In this document: piece by piece, positions 11,901-26,900 of the stretch
Layout of the letters: every line of letters begins with the position of its first letter
How positions within the stretch are numbered: the stretch's first letter is position 1
From: Cyrtodaria siliqua
Lineage: Eukaryota > Mollusca > Bivalvia > Adapedonta > Hiatellidae
NCBI GenBank assembly: GCA_037043455.1
Contig: JAWPHD010010374.1
Location: 30,330 to 94,329, forward strand
Reading direction: 5' to 3'
Length of the DNA stretch: 64,000 bases
Program-made: the position numbers and the translations under genes
The notes under the pieces: generated by a model
What the model was told of the DNA's origin: nothing
Databases searched by the model: none
Seen by the model: only the letters and a program-made list of their open reading frames with translations

Positions 11901-14900
11901 CAACAATAGATATTTACAATTCACACATTGCAGTATCTGTGAAAAGCGAGAATAAGATTTTATTTGATGACGTAGAACACTTTGAACATGGAAATTAATC
12001 CACAGGTAAATGTATTTATCAATTATCTGGCAACAGTTGTGCAGCTATACAATTCAGATTTACTTCCTTTCCCCCGTGCAGTCACGCAGTGATAAAAGTA
12101 GTATCTACGTCATGCAAATAATACTTATAATTACATACAACTTAGTAGCGCTTTTAAATATATGTTTCACTCAGGGACTATCAAGAAATGTTCACATGAT
12201 GTTTAAGAGTTAAATTTGTTAATTGATATAAATACTACAGAAAGGGTGGCCATTCATCTTTATCCCTTTTATTATAGTAATACTACGTTCGGGAACTCTC
12301 TATTACCAGCCACGTGCTATTAGTGATAGGATTATCAGACAGCTCGTACGTTCAGAACACATATGATGGCAACAGTTATTTTATTTTAAGATGTAATTCC
12401 ATATTTTGATCTTTTATGGGGACATGAAAAACATTAGCCATAGTTAGTTTGTTAAGCCCGAATTGCCTCTCCATAGCTTTCAACTTCTGGAAGTTTTTCA
12501 TACTACAATGAAAGGTCAAAATGTAGAATTCAATCCTTATATTAAGATTTTGATTAATCGTTATGACGGGCTACCAAAATAAATTCATTAAAATATTTCC
12601 TGAATGGCAACATACGCAACAACAGAAAGAGTAAACTTGTTTTAACTAGTGTTAAGTTTTGCATGAACATCACAAGGACTGAGTGTTTATGCCAAACCAA
12701 TTGATTTGTTTATAGAAGCCACATTAGAAATCGTTTTACTTCGAGAAATGAGTGCAACAAGGTAGGTTAAGTCAAGTGCAGTGTAAATTTAGATGAACCC
12801 CGAGAACTTGTATGTGCTTGCCGAAGTAATGCTCATGTGGGTTTATATATTCAGTTAGAAATACCTTTTACTTGCAGATAAGTCCTGAATATTTACAGCA
12901 ATTATGTGGTCGCTTATTTAACGCCCACATGGCGGGCTCGGTAGACTTGACCAGACCCGGAACTGCTGGAGAGGCCCTCAGACAGTCTATAGCTCCACAG
13001 TATGTACCTCTAGGCTTTAGGTGTTTATTGATTATATGATTGTACGATGGCACGTTCTCAATAAGTAACAATTTTTTCGAATTTCAACAAGTTTGATTTG
13101 AACATGTCAAACGGCTAAATAAAGCGCATTCCAACCACGATCGTGGCCAAGCGTCTGATCTACATTTTATAAAAAGATATACATGTATTGGGATTAATTA
13201 CACTCAATATTGTTTACATATTGCAGACGCGTCACTTACATAAAGGAATATCTATAAATTGTGAAAATGGCTACATTATATTTAAACGCTGTGTAGCAGT
13301 CTACATTACCAATGTCAATTATATACCATAAGCGCTCAATGACATAGAATACAAATTTGAGTTTTATAAGCTAAACGTTACAGACAGTGTCCCTTTAACT
13401 TTGTTCAAGTTTACCAAGTAATAAGTCTGTGATAAATTTCATAAAATAAAGTATATTTTATTTTGTTTATTCATATTGTTAAAGAAAACATTGTTTCATA
13501 TTAAAAATAAATTACTTATCTTGACACATTTTCTTACTTTTTTTGACTATTGACCCGAAGCAGTGAACTAATGACTGAGATGCAGTGAACTATTGACCGA
13601 TGCATTCTTGGTCAATAGTTCACTGCTTTGGGGTCAATAGTCATTCCAAGGCATCTCGTTCAATAGTTCACTGCTTTGAGTCAATAGTCATTCCCTTGGA
13701 TTGCATCTTGGTCAAGAGTTCACTGCTTTGGATCAATAGTCCTTCCCTTGAATGCATAGTTTTGCATCTCAGTCAATAGTTCACTGCTTTGGGTCAATAG
13801 TCATTCCCTTGGATGAATAGTTTTAACCATTGACCTCAACAGAAGTAGATAATCGTATACTATATATAGCGACTGGTTCTCTCTTTTTTTAAAAAAGTCT
13901 ACGACCAACATATATAATAAGGATATAAACAGTAGAAAACGAAAACCCCTAGGGGTGAGAAAAAACCCGTGGCTAATGTACAAACTGGGCATATCGCTAC
14001 CACGAGACAGTTACCTTTCCTCTCAACCCCCACCCTCCCATTTCAACTTGTATGCAAGTTATTATTGAATTCAAATTAAGGGGAATAAGCGAGTCAGGAA
14101 ATTTAATTAAGTCAATCGCTGTTAAAAGAGTTACACCCCTTCCAAAATATAAAGCAAACAATAAGGAAATCAAAATAACGTATTCCCGTTATTTTCAAAA
14201 TATGATCAAAGGGAGACGACAGTTGTTTCTTTACGAAAATAACGCATTTAAGTTATTATGAAAATAACGCGTTCACGTTACACCCCTGACGTTGAAGGTT
14301 TGTTTGAAAAAAAATCTCAAATTTGGGAATGAGCGAAATCGATCTGTGCTTTTTACTTACTTCAAACATATTTTATTGTTTTCCTTCTATATACAAGCAA
14401 AAGGGTTGGGCCACAAGGTCTTCCAACATTAATAAAGGCCCATCCCAACAATAGTGTAACTAACAGTCAACAAGATGGCAATATAGTTAACATCAAATAT
14501 TCAACTACATTTTTCGGTGAACAAAAGAAGAAAATAAAGGAGAGGACTTAATAGAATAAATTTCTAGGAAAAATTAAACAAGAATGAATGATGATTACGG
14601 TATGTGGTTGTAGGGTCCGGCCCGAATGGGTGTCATAATAGTGTATATTATCTCTAGTCATCAAATTGTTTAGTACCTTTAATGTATAAAGATTAAAAAT
14701 AGTGCTATTATCTTTATCTATATAACTATCTTTTCCAAATAAAAATACACGAAATCTAAGCAGGTGAAATGGATGGGTAGCATGAAAAAGACGAAGTCGT
14801 TCATTTAAATAAAACGGACATTGAATAAAATTATGCATCCTCCTTTTTATGCCAACATTTCTCAAAGGTTGCATTTTCTTTGATAAAGTGCTTTAGAGTT

Positions 14901-17900
14901 ACTGCCCTGATTATTATTGAACATAAGCAAAGTTCCGTTCTGTTTTGCATTAACCTTAGTAATACTTAGTCCTAGTTTGCCTTAAAGAAGTAAAATGGGG
15001 ATAACGGTTATAGAAGGATTTAAAAAATAAAATAAATGACCTAACAGTTTTCGAATGCACCAAGCTGGATATGAGGGTTTGTTTAAAAAAGATCTTAAGC
15101 AATTTGACTGTCATTTCAGAAGACAGGCCAGTAAACTTGAATCAATGGAAGACACACAGGCAGTTCTCGACTACCCGAGACTAAAACAGGACATGCAGGG
15201 CACAGCAAACAGACGGAAATGTCTTCTCTTACAGGCTCTCAGATGGGTAAGTTTAGTTGATGATACAAGCCCTGCTCTACTCAAGTACACTAAATAAATA
15301 TGAACGAAAAGCAAATGACACGCACACTAAAAAAAGAACAATGTGTTCACCGAAGGGAAACTACCGATGGGTGCATTTATATGAATACTAAATACTAAAT
15401 GTGTTTAAAATAAACACAAACACTGAAACGCAAATTCGATCAATGGATTCTTAAACTACATTGAATTTCTCTTTTGTTCAGGAGTGCTGTATATGTGCAT
15501 TTATATGAACACAGCTATTTGTTTATTGCCACTGAATGCAGTCAAAAAACAAAATGCAGACATGGTGCGTATGGATTCAAATGGACAAATAAGATACATT
15601 TGTTGAGTACTTGAATAGATTGGAGCCCGTAATGTTAATGGCAACACCCCAGAATCAATCAGGACATGCAGACCGATGAAGATGTATGTCTTCTGTTACA
15701 AACTCTCAAATGAAAATAACAATATCTGATGGGTTGATTAATATAAAAAAAAGACATAAGTTAAATAATTTTAATGAAGTATCATGGAGAGAGAGTTGTC
15801 TTCCAGGAAAAAATCTAGTGTGTTTTTTGCTTTAAAACAATATTTTGTAAAACACCTCATATGTCTTTTATGTTTCAGAGATTAACCCAAGTGAACCCCC
15901 TGACAAGGGACAGTAACATGGTGAACTACATCCAGCACGATCTACTGGGGTGTGCCACCCCCGGCACTCACAGGGTAGGTACTCACATTTAACCCGCTAA
16001 GCACGACTATAATAGCCTTTGCGTCCATTGTAAACCCTGAGATCAGTCTGTGAGTAGCTGTCCGGCTGCTGATCGGTCATTTCCCCCAAAACACCCCATT
16101 GTCACATAAATGGAATGGTCTTATTTCAAAGAAAGAAAGAAAGAAAGAAAGAACAGTTCATTATATATATGTAGCAGGTTAAGGGTTAAACATAAGTATG
16201 AATAAGTGAGAGAGAAAGAGAAGAAATGTAGATTTTTTTAGGAAAAACATAGACATGACAGAGAAAGGGGTCGTTTATGTTGCATGTAAGTGACAATAGC
16301 GAAAAGTATTGAATCATCTTTAAAACTCTTAAAGTACTGTTTTTTTTAAATATTATTTCATCTTAAAGGGACATTTGGCAATCTTAAAGAGTTATCAACC
16401 ATCAACATTATCACCTGAATTTATCCAGAATCATTTTGACTTTAAATCCAGTGCTTATATAATAATCTGCTTTATATGTTATGAAATAAAATTTGGAGAT
16501 TTCTTTTTTGTTTGTTTTTGTTATTCTACATTTAATAAATATAAATATATAATTAGTGCAATCTTATCAACAACAAAAACAATTTGCTTTGAACTTCCAA
16601 AAAAAATAAATGAAAATAATGATTTGCAAATATGAACGTTATATTTTAAAAAGTTAATGAGGGTGCCAGAAGTTTTAAAAAAAAAGGTGATTACTGTGTG
16701 TTATATTTAGGGTTATGACTTAAGTTTTGGCCTTTTTTTTGGCAGGAATTAATTCTATCTCATACTTTATATCAGAAAATAAAAAAAAATACATAAAAAA
16801 GAAGCTGAACGTCACCTTATGAATTTAAACATATATTGAATTCTCTCTTTTAATGCACCGTGTAATTATGAAATGTTCTATTTTCAGGATGCTGTGTTGT
16901 CTTTGCTAACTTCCAGTGACCCTATAGTGAAGCAGTGTGCAGCCAGATTGTTTAATGCATTTGCTTCCCTCAGCTCTGGTAAGTTGTCAGTGACATGTAT
17001 ACTGTCAGATAATATATTCACAAACTGTTATTTGTCTATAAATATTGTTATTAAAAAGAATAATTGTATAATAATTGATTTACAAAATAGACTAGATCAA
17101 CATGTCATCCTTATCATGGTGAGTTTTATGCTTGGACATTTAGTAATAAAGTTTATTTGAAATACGGTGGTCATTTAGGCAAGAATTTCGCCAATCAGAA
17201 TGGGACCTAAGGTTGTGGCACATACTCTACATACTTTATTAAGTGGGCAACATCATAACTCGCTGTTAGGTACAAAATATATAGAGATTATTTAACTGTT
17301 GGGATCGATTTTAGAGAAATCCTTCACGAGATGATAGGCGTGAGGTTCTTTTCACAAACGAGCGTAAGCTAGTGAGTGAAAAAACAACACACTCCTGCCA
17401 TCGAGTGAAGGAATTCCATATTATCGATCACAACAGCTAAATAATCTATTTATTACATTTTTGATCAGTTTATGTATGATATTAACCAGAATTGTTCGCT
17501 TTATTTAGCGTTATCGGTGGATGACGTCGACTTCGCCAACTCAATGTCGCAGTTAGTTTGTTTTTTTTGTGTTCGGAGTTAGTTATTAATATTTAGCGAT
17601 TATGAATATTCTTTCACTGAGAAATCATTCTTTCACTGAGCAATCCTAATCTTTCACCCATTGAAATGTGATAAAAAACCATACTGACAACTTTTTTATA
17701 CTGTTTTCTGATGCTTCCAAAAAAAAAAAGTCCTCTATAAACTTGATTAAACCCATTAGCTGGTTAAACTTATCTTATTTGTACAATACTTGTACAGGAA
17801 GAACTTACCTGGCCCAGAACCAGGATTTGTTCAAAGGATTGATGGATAATCTACGCAGTGAGGACAAGGATTCTATCACACGGGAAATGGTGCTTGGTGC

Positions 17901-20900
17901 TTTACAGAAACTTAGTTTAAGGTTAGTATTTTGGGAAATCAGAAAAAATCTGCCTTTAATGTTTTATCCTTCCCTTGGATGGTATGTGGATCACTAGTAT
18001 AAAGTATGTTTAGCTATGTAGTTATTTTTCTATTGCTGTACTCGAAAACCGACATTTTGAAATTGGGTATTTTCATTTTTCCAGTACAGCTGAAATTCTT
18101 TTGAAAATTAACAGGACACAACTTCATCTTGCTATGTCCTTCTACTTACCTTTGCTTGGTAACACATTTTCTAATACATTTAAATATTTGTAAATTATTA
18201 TTATTTTTTTTTTTTTACAGACGGAACCTACAAACTGCCATGATAGAGAATGGGTTGATAGAATGGTTGGTGAAGGTGCTGGAAGACAACGACTCGCTGT
18301 CGGATTATACCCTGGAATACTCGGTGGCACTGCTCATGAATTTATGTCTCAGAACGTCGGGTAAGCTTACCCCACCAATTTTGACCGATTATCCCCCTCA
18401 TCTATGTCATTATCTTACTAACCTCCTCATCAAATTCTTGCTGATGACAGGAGGTATATAGTACTGGTTCTCCCCAGGAATAAGTGCATGGCCTGCCTCC
18501 ACCAAACATTTTTTTTTCACTCATACATACAAATTCATCACTATCATCATGATCATACATTCCATCATTATTTTCATCATCAACAGAAATCACTTGCCCT
18601 TGCTAGAACCTCTGACTAAAAATATTAATTTTTCTTTTTTCGCTTCCATTTCAGGCAAGAAAAGATGTGTCACCAATGCAAATCAAACATTAAAAGTGCT
18701 CAGTGATTTGTTAGGTCACGACAATCAAGAAGTGAGTAGAATAGAATAAAATATTTATTGATCTCCAATTATTGGCCATTTCTGGTATTACAATATCATA
18801 ATATAATAACAACCAGGGCTTCTAAAATCGCCGGTTTATCGGTTCCCAGACCGAAATCTGTTTCTCCGGACCGTTTTTCTTTTCAAAATCTCTGTTTAAA
18901 TCGGTCCCAGATATTTTATCTATCGGTCATTAAAAAATCTACAATTGCCCTTCACACTCCTTCTGATATCCTAAAATATGCCTTGCGGCAATATTCTTTG
19001 ATCCATAACATGATTGTTTGTCACTCGCTGTGCGAAAGTAGGTCAATTTGGTCAATTTGGACTAAACCATTACCGATAGTAGGGAGTTTTCCGGAAGAGT
19101 CTATAGCCAGTTAGCATGCCTTTGATGTGTGATCAGTGAAAGTATATCACGCGTTCTGTCGGTTCACTGAAGTGAGTGTTACCGTCTGTAATTTCTTTGA
19201 TATACCGTTAGTCGTAAGGTGTTAGCCTGTTTGCTTGTGTCGGTTTGTTTTTTTAAGTAGCCAAAGCTGGGACTGAAATTTGTTTGCGTCATTAAAAAAA
19301 TTTAAAATACCGAGATGTGTTAATTGTTTGTTTGATTTTTTTTTTACAATAACTTTTAAGTAAAATATTAATGACATTAATTAAGGAAAGTGATCAAACC
19401 TGACACCGTTTTTTTTTAAGTCGGACCGAAATTGTTTGCGTTAGTCGTAACATTTGGTATTAATTAAGCTAATTAATGAAAAACGATATTACTCAAATTT
19501 ATGTAAAATCGTATATAATTCGCTAGTCCGCGCGTGTTAGTCCGCGTTTTATACCTACCCGGTTTATTAAACTGTCCGGTTCAATTCCTCAAATGATCAA
19601 CAATTTTAATATTGAGTGAAAATTATTCATTCAGTGAGGCGAAGACATGATGTCAGTCATTAAAATGTAGAAATTGTGATAAAGTAAGTTATAAATAATA
19701 CAAATATAATACAAACATACATTTTAAATAGTTCTCTATATCAATGACTAAACGGAAAAAATGCATGGTGCAGCTGACATGGTGGGTTGGGTACAGCGAT
19801 TTTAGTGATTTTTTCAAAATAAGTGCGATTCTTACGGCCGTAAAAAACCTGGACCGATTTGCATTTTAAAATTTTAGAAGCCCTGATAACAACAACATGT
19901 AAACAAAGCATATAAAGAAACATAGGCTTGATTTTGATGAAATGAAACACAAATAAATAAAGATGTATAATTAAAGATTATTCTAAAAAAGAAACCATCA
20001 ACTATTCACTACTCTCCGTTGGGTTGCACTTTTTAATGTAAGGGAGATAACTCAATATAAAGTAAACAAAGTATTTAAATGATGATTTGTTTCCCTTACA
20101 CTGAAGTTTGGAAAGTTTTATAGAATTATTATTAAATTTAACCGTAACAATTTAACTATTGATAAATATGTTTGAATTGGGGTTTTACGGCGCACCAACA
20201 CAAGAAAGGTTATATGGAGTCAAACAGGGATGAACATGCCAGGTTCATCCTCCATTTACACCTAGATAAAATATGGAGAACGGGCCTAGAACCTTCTAGC
20301 CTACAGAACTGCAGAGTTGCTGCAAATTCCACTCCATGTACGATGGAGCCACATTTCCACATTGCATATGCGGTGTCTACATATGCGGTGTCATGAAGAA
20401 AACCTTGAATGAGCATGATAAAAAATGACAAAATGAACATGAAGGGGGGCCCTACCCCTCTGCCTTAAGCTGGATTTGCAGTGGTTGTATTCTACCCTGG
20501 CAACCACATGGGGACAAGTTTAATATTGTTGAGAATGCAAGCCCAACAGGATTTTACAGACATAGATATTTTACAACACTTCCATTTATATTGACTAGTG
20601 CACTCTAATTATAACAGTAGATATATTGCCAAGGTACTTGAAAAGAATGTTGAAAATGGATTCATACATATAATAGTGCAGTATCTTCTAAATATTCTTT
20701 AACAGTTCAAAACGTTTGTTATAACATATTAATATATATTTTGATACATAAGTGATAAAATCAGTGTCTTCATGGCTTCATGGTCTATAAAGGTCATGAC
20801 GAGCAAGCTGTGAGAAACCAGTTTGACTAATTATTGTCAACATAATACACTGCGTGTGTACATCTTAACTAAGGGCAAGACTCTTCCTTAGCTTCGCCAG

Positions 20901-23900
20901 TCAGATGTGGACGTTAATCTAGTCGTTAGTAGAGCAGGTTCCCGGACTCCTATATATTCTTCCCCTCTCTCTCGGGAAGCTCTAAACCTACTGTGTGTTG
21001 ATGAGCCATTATTAAAACAACATTGAATTCAATTTAGACTGTACTAAGGGCTGGTATGCTAACAGCCTTTTCAAGGTTCTAAATGTGTACGGAATCATAA
21101 ACACATGGCGCATATATTTACAGATCTATCTACTATTTAACTGGTGAAAAAAACAAAAAAACAACATTCATTCCTTAAATCATGACCTTTAATAAGTACC
21201 ACTCCAATGCTTAATGAAATAGTCATGTTGCAGTATATAGGCTGTACTACCTGATGCGTATACTTACAGATCTGCCCCTATGTCAGTGGTGCATTAAACA
21301 GTATATTTGCTGTAATATGATGTTATTTAAGAAATAGAACATCGTTTACGGTGAATTATCATGTAATATATCACGGTCTGGAGTTCAATTCTAAACAATA
21401 ATTTCACGAGCCCGAATGGCGAGTGAATTTATTGTTTACAATTGAACGACAAACCGTGATATATTACATGATAATTTCACCATAAACAATGTTCTATTTC
21501 TATTCTAATACCTTAAAATGCGAAAATAATCCACACAATTGTGGTATATCGTTGAATATAACAGATATTTTAAACTAGGCTATATAATGCGGGTGTATTA
21601 GAATAAGTGATTTCATATTGTCTGAGTTATTGGTCCATCTGGTCCAATGACTGTCATATTGGCGCAAGATTGAAGGACCAAAACTCGGACAATATGAAAA
21701 CAATAGATATCAATTTTATTAACTTTCACTATTATAGTAGAATTTTACTTCAATAACATTATTTTGACATGATTTGCATTTATTTATAGTAGTGTTGATG
21801 TCATTTATAGTATGATTAGCAAGCATGAATGACATCACTTAAAGCTTGTATTGACTGAGTTTGTGGCTTATTGTGCGCAGTTTCTAGTAAAACACGGCTA
21901 ATATAGTTCAGTTAATTAATAATATCCGATATATATTTACAGATTCGTCCCTATGTCAATGATGCATTATACAGTATATAGACTTTACTAACTGATACAT
22001 ATATTTACAGATTCGTCCCTATATCATGTATATCATTGGTGCATTATACAGTATATTGGCTGTACTAACTGATACATATATTTACAGATTCGTCCATATG
22101 TCAATGGTGCATTATACAGTATATTGGCTGTACTAACTGATACATATATTTACAGATTCGTCCTTATGTCAATGGTGCATTATACAGTATATTGGCTGTA
22201 CTAACTGATACATATATTTACAGATTCGTCCATATGTCAATGGTGCATTATACAGTATATTGGCTGTACTAACTGATGCGTATATTTACAGATTCGTCCA
22301 TATGTAAATGGTGCATTATACAGTATATTGGCTGTACTAACTGATACTTATATTTACAGATTCGTCCCTATGTCAATGGTGCATTACAGTATATTGGCTG
22401 TACTAACTGATACTTATATTTACAGATTCGTCCATATGTCAATGGTGCATTATACAGTATATTGGCAATATCTACAATAAGAGAGGAAGCAAAAGCAATG
22501 GTGAGTTACACGTACATTTATAATATATACTTTACCCATTGTATAGGGTAGAAAACCCATTTGGACAAATAAAAAATACTTTTCTTTCGGCTAACTTGTC
22601 CAAAGAAATTTGGATAGGTCGGTAGACAGATTTTTATATAGGCTGTGTAGAGAAAAGATTCAGACTTTTAATAGTGCTTGCTAACTTTTGCAATAATAAA
22701 CTTGAGGGTAAAGGCTAAAATTTAGGGTCTACAGGGTTAGCAGAAACCCAGTTTTTTATTCTTTTGCCTTTCAAATTGATATTTTCATGACAGATTCATA
22801 TCAGTGCCAGGTACAGATCGTGATCCGTTCAGGTACCTGAAATAAATGTAGAATGAACCAGTAACTTTGCATAATGCGCAATGGAATGTAAAAGGAATCC
22901 ATTTTTTGGGTACTTATTATAAGTGGACTAAATATTCCAAAGTATTCCATGTTGAGCGCTGTGGTCTAGTGGTAGAGCGTCGGACCCAGGATTAAAGGGT
23001 CATGGGTTTGATCCACCGCCATGACCATTTGTGTTGTGTCTGTGAGCAGGACACTTTATCTGCAGTTGCTTAGTACTGGCTCTACCCAGGATCACATCGA
23101 CAGTGATTAAAACAAGCTCAGAGAGCTTACATTACAATTGATGTAAAATAAATAAGTTTAAACTAAATTAAATCCTTTATTACCCTCACATGTGTAGACT
23201 GTATGTACAATATACATCAGTTTAATATATAGAACAATTACATTTACACCCAGCCCAATGGACCTATAAGGCACTTTTATCTTAAAGGGACACACGGCAA
23301 TCTTTAAGTATTTATTAAGCTACAAATTAGCAGCTAATTTGATTTGATAATCTGATCACGAATGTTTTTAATTAAATCTGCTTGCATGTAATTCAATTTT
23401 AATGTAATAACATCTGGAATCGTTATTCAATCTCATTAAAATCAGATCCAAAATATTCGCTCCACTACTTTCCGCTATTTAGATCTGACAATATTACATA
23501 CCGGGTCACCTCAGATTGACCTTCAGAGGTGCAGTCCTGGCTGTTATACATTTGCGCTTAAAACATTTTCTTGTCTGTAACCTAACATTGAAGACCGTCA
23601 CCCCCTATTATAAAAAAGCAACAACTAAAAATCAGCTAGGGGATTGTGAAAAAATACCTACTACCGGTACTTTCATTTTGTTAATATAACATTTTTAAAA
23701 ATCTAATTCGCATTCTATGTTTCATCATGTTCCAAGATTTACACTACCACCCCTCCCACCCTTTCCCCACCCCTACTCCAACAACCCCAAGACTCAAATT
23801 CGACACTTCTAACAAGGGCCGTTATGTGATAAATATATATATATATATATACCTCGTCAGTACTTTAAGGGGAAGTGCAAAATCCCAAACTTCATATACA

Positions 23901-26900
23901 CATAACAACTGATCAAAAGGCGGGAATATTCATCACCTTCAGCGATAATTCTAGTGAGCGTTGTGTGACTGTTATGAATATGTCTCATCAAAACCAACAG
24001 TATGATACCATGACCTACTTACATTTATATGTCTTTGTGACAAAAGTTTTCCAGCTAATGCTCTAAATTCATTCTCCAACCTTCTTTTTAAAGGTCACAT
24101 AGAGATACAGGGAAGTATCCAGGATTTGGGATAACGGAGTGAAGCGTAACTTTTAAACACAGTATGAAAAGCAAAAATAAAAAGTTCTCAGCCCTTTTCG
24201 ACATCCTATGACTGTGTCTCTTATTTGCTCCCATTGTAGTGTGTATGGATGTGGTGTGGAAGGGAAGGTGAGGTTGGAAGTGGTGACGTGCACCATCAAC
24301 TCATTTTCTAGCCTCATCGAGTATGTTTTTATAGCCGGTATAAATGTTTTCCATTTAATACTAATACAATTATTTGTTATTTATTTTTTTATTATTTTTG
24401 TTTTCAGGGAATGGAGGAAATGCTACGCTGTTTCCTCAAGGACGACCAGCCTGACATGAACAGACAGATTGAGTTCATCATAAAACAGCTGAATTCTAGT
24501 AAGACTGATATTTATTGTATATATTCAGCGAACTTGTTTTTTATTACTCCACCCATTTCGTTATCATGCGCTAAACTACATGTTAAGCAAGGTACATGAC
24601 CATGTGCAGATTTTGACACGAGCTCATTTCCCAGTAATCATACTGGTACTGTTCATTAACATCATAATGCAATAGAGTTATTAGTAGAGTAATCTGCAAG
24701 TTTGTATCACATCCAGTGGCCATACATGCAGGATCTCAGAAGGGACACCAATGGCATTTTCACAAGAACGGTTGATAACATTACTAAGAATCCTCATAAA
24801 ATAATAAACAAAACAGAAAAAAATAAATAATTTAATGCGCAATGATAGTCATTTCACACAGAGACTAGTAGTACACAGGTAATTGACATCTCTATCTCTC
24901 TCTCTCTCTCTCTCTCCCTCTTAATTAGACAATGATTGCTCAAAACAAGCCAATATAATATAATTATAGGGGTAATTATCGATGCCACCTTAAATTTCCT
25001 ATTGATGAGTCTTAAAACTGAGGTCTGCACATACAATCAATATCCCACAAACCATGCACCTAAAACAGTCCAAACCTATGGCCAACCTTGGGGATTCTCC
25101 CTTGGTTGATTTGCTGGAGGGACTATGATACAAACATATACACACAAACATTCACTTTCTAATGTTTCATTTCAGCTGAGGTTGTTGATGAGTATGAATC
25201 TGATGATGAGGAAGATGATGAAGATGAGGTGAGTTGGCTCTAACTGTCTGGCTGACTGTCTGTCTGTCTGTCTTTTTATTTGTCTATTCATCTGTCTGTT
25301 TGTCGGTCGGTTAGTCGATCAGTGTGACTGTCTCTATCTGTTTTGTCTGTCTGTCGGTCACTTTTTGTCTTTCTGCCTGTGTCTTTCTGTCTGCGTGTCT
25401 TGTCTTACTGATTAACTAAGTTTCTGTATGTCCATCCCTTACTTTTCTTTCTTTCTAACAGAATTGTTTCTGAGTGTGCCAGACTGGCTTGATGGCTGTC
25501 ATATCTGTCTGGGCTGCCTGACAGGCAGAGGAGTACCAGCATATCCCTATATCATAGTGTTTCTTTTTTTATAGGAGGACCAAGATGCTATGGAAGTAGA
25601 TTTAGACAAAGATGAAGTTGTAAGGGCCGAGGGCGATGAACAGTCAGGAGAAAAATTGCTCGGAGAATATACAGGAGTATCTGCAAAACCTAGAAGAAGA
25701 GTATGTATCCCATATTGAGATTACTGTTATCCTATTTCCGAGTATTTTTGATCAGACAAGATTAGAAGGGAAAAAAGATTCTGCATTTGGGTGCAGAGTC
25801 AGATAAACTTATCTAAAAATGTACAGAGAAAGTATTGCATTCTTATCATGCTTATGAAGATTATACTCAATAGTAAATACATAGTATTTTCTATAAAAAG
25901 ACCTACACCTGGAAAATTACTTTCATGTCTTGGTTTACAAAAAAATGTTCATCGAACGAGACGATTACTACATTCCAGTCATTTAATCTAATTCAGTTAT
26001 TCTAATTAATGTATTGCTTTTAATCGTTAAATTAATCGAAGTAGAGAATGAAATATATACTTCAAAGCTGATGTGTTTTTATATATATTTACTTATTAAT
26101 ATACCCGCTGACGGGCATTTGTTGATTTACATATATAGTTTATATTACTACCATTTCATCCCTTATTTTTTAATATTTTTTATCTTTATATATTTACATT
26201 AATTTTTAATTAATACTTCATTTCTTCATCTTTCATCAGTTTTTGCGCACAATATGACCTATTTATGTGTCGACGTGCCGTAAAGCACCATTCATTCATT
26301 CATTCATTCATTCAAAGCTGATGTAGGCTGGGACGCATTATCAGTGTTCACAAGACTACCAAAATTTATAATGTACCAATTTCAGTTTTTATACCCTAAT
26401 CCCGTAATGTTGGTGAAAGAAAACACTTTATAATCATTTTAATAAGTAACATTTTGTCCTAATTATTTTCACAGCATGTAGATTCAGTCATGTCACTAAA
26501 TGGGCCGTTACAGCGTCCCATCACACCTAGTCAGCGTAAAGCTGCCGAGATGAGTCGACCCGCTAGCAGACCATCTAGTCAACCTGGCAGCCGGCCACAG
26601 ACGGGGATGAAAGATCCAACCATCCGACCTCCCACACGCAGCGGCAGTAGACCGGGCACGCAGGAGAGTGAAGTGAGGAACAGTTCAAGTAAGTCAATGA
26701 GGGAATAAATTGTGTTCTCAAAACTTCTAATGCTGTTAGTCAAAGGGACACATGGCAGTCCTAGTCATTGCTATGATCTTTGGATCAGCTACATGTAAAA
26801 AGCAAATTTTGGATATGAAAAATATTCTTTTTGTCTCGCCCACAATAGTGGGTAGCGAGACATAGCAGTCACTTTTCCGGCGGTGGCGGTCATTTTAAAT

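Noticed and set aside
20172..20440. Overlapping plus and minus ORFs at 20.2-20.4 kb
   Set aside because: They fall in a dispersed repeat whose second copy at 38.2 kb also shows short, unrelated ORFs.
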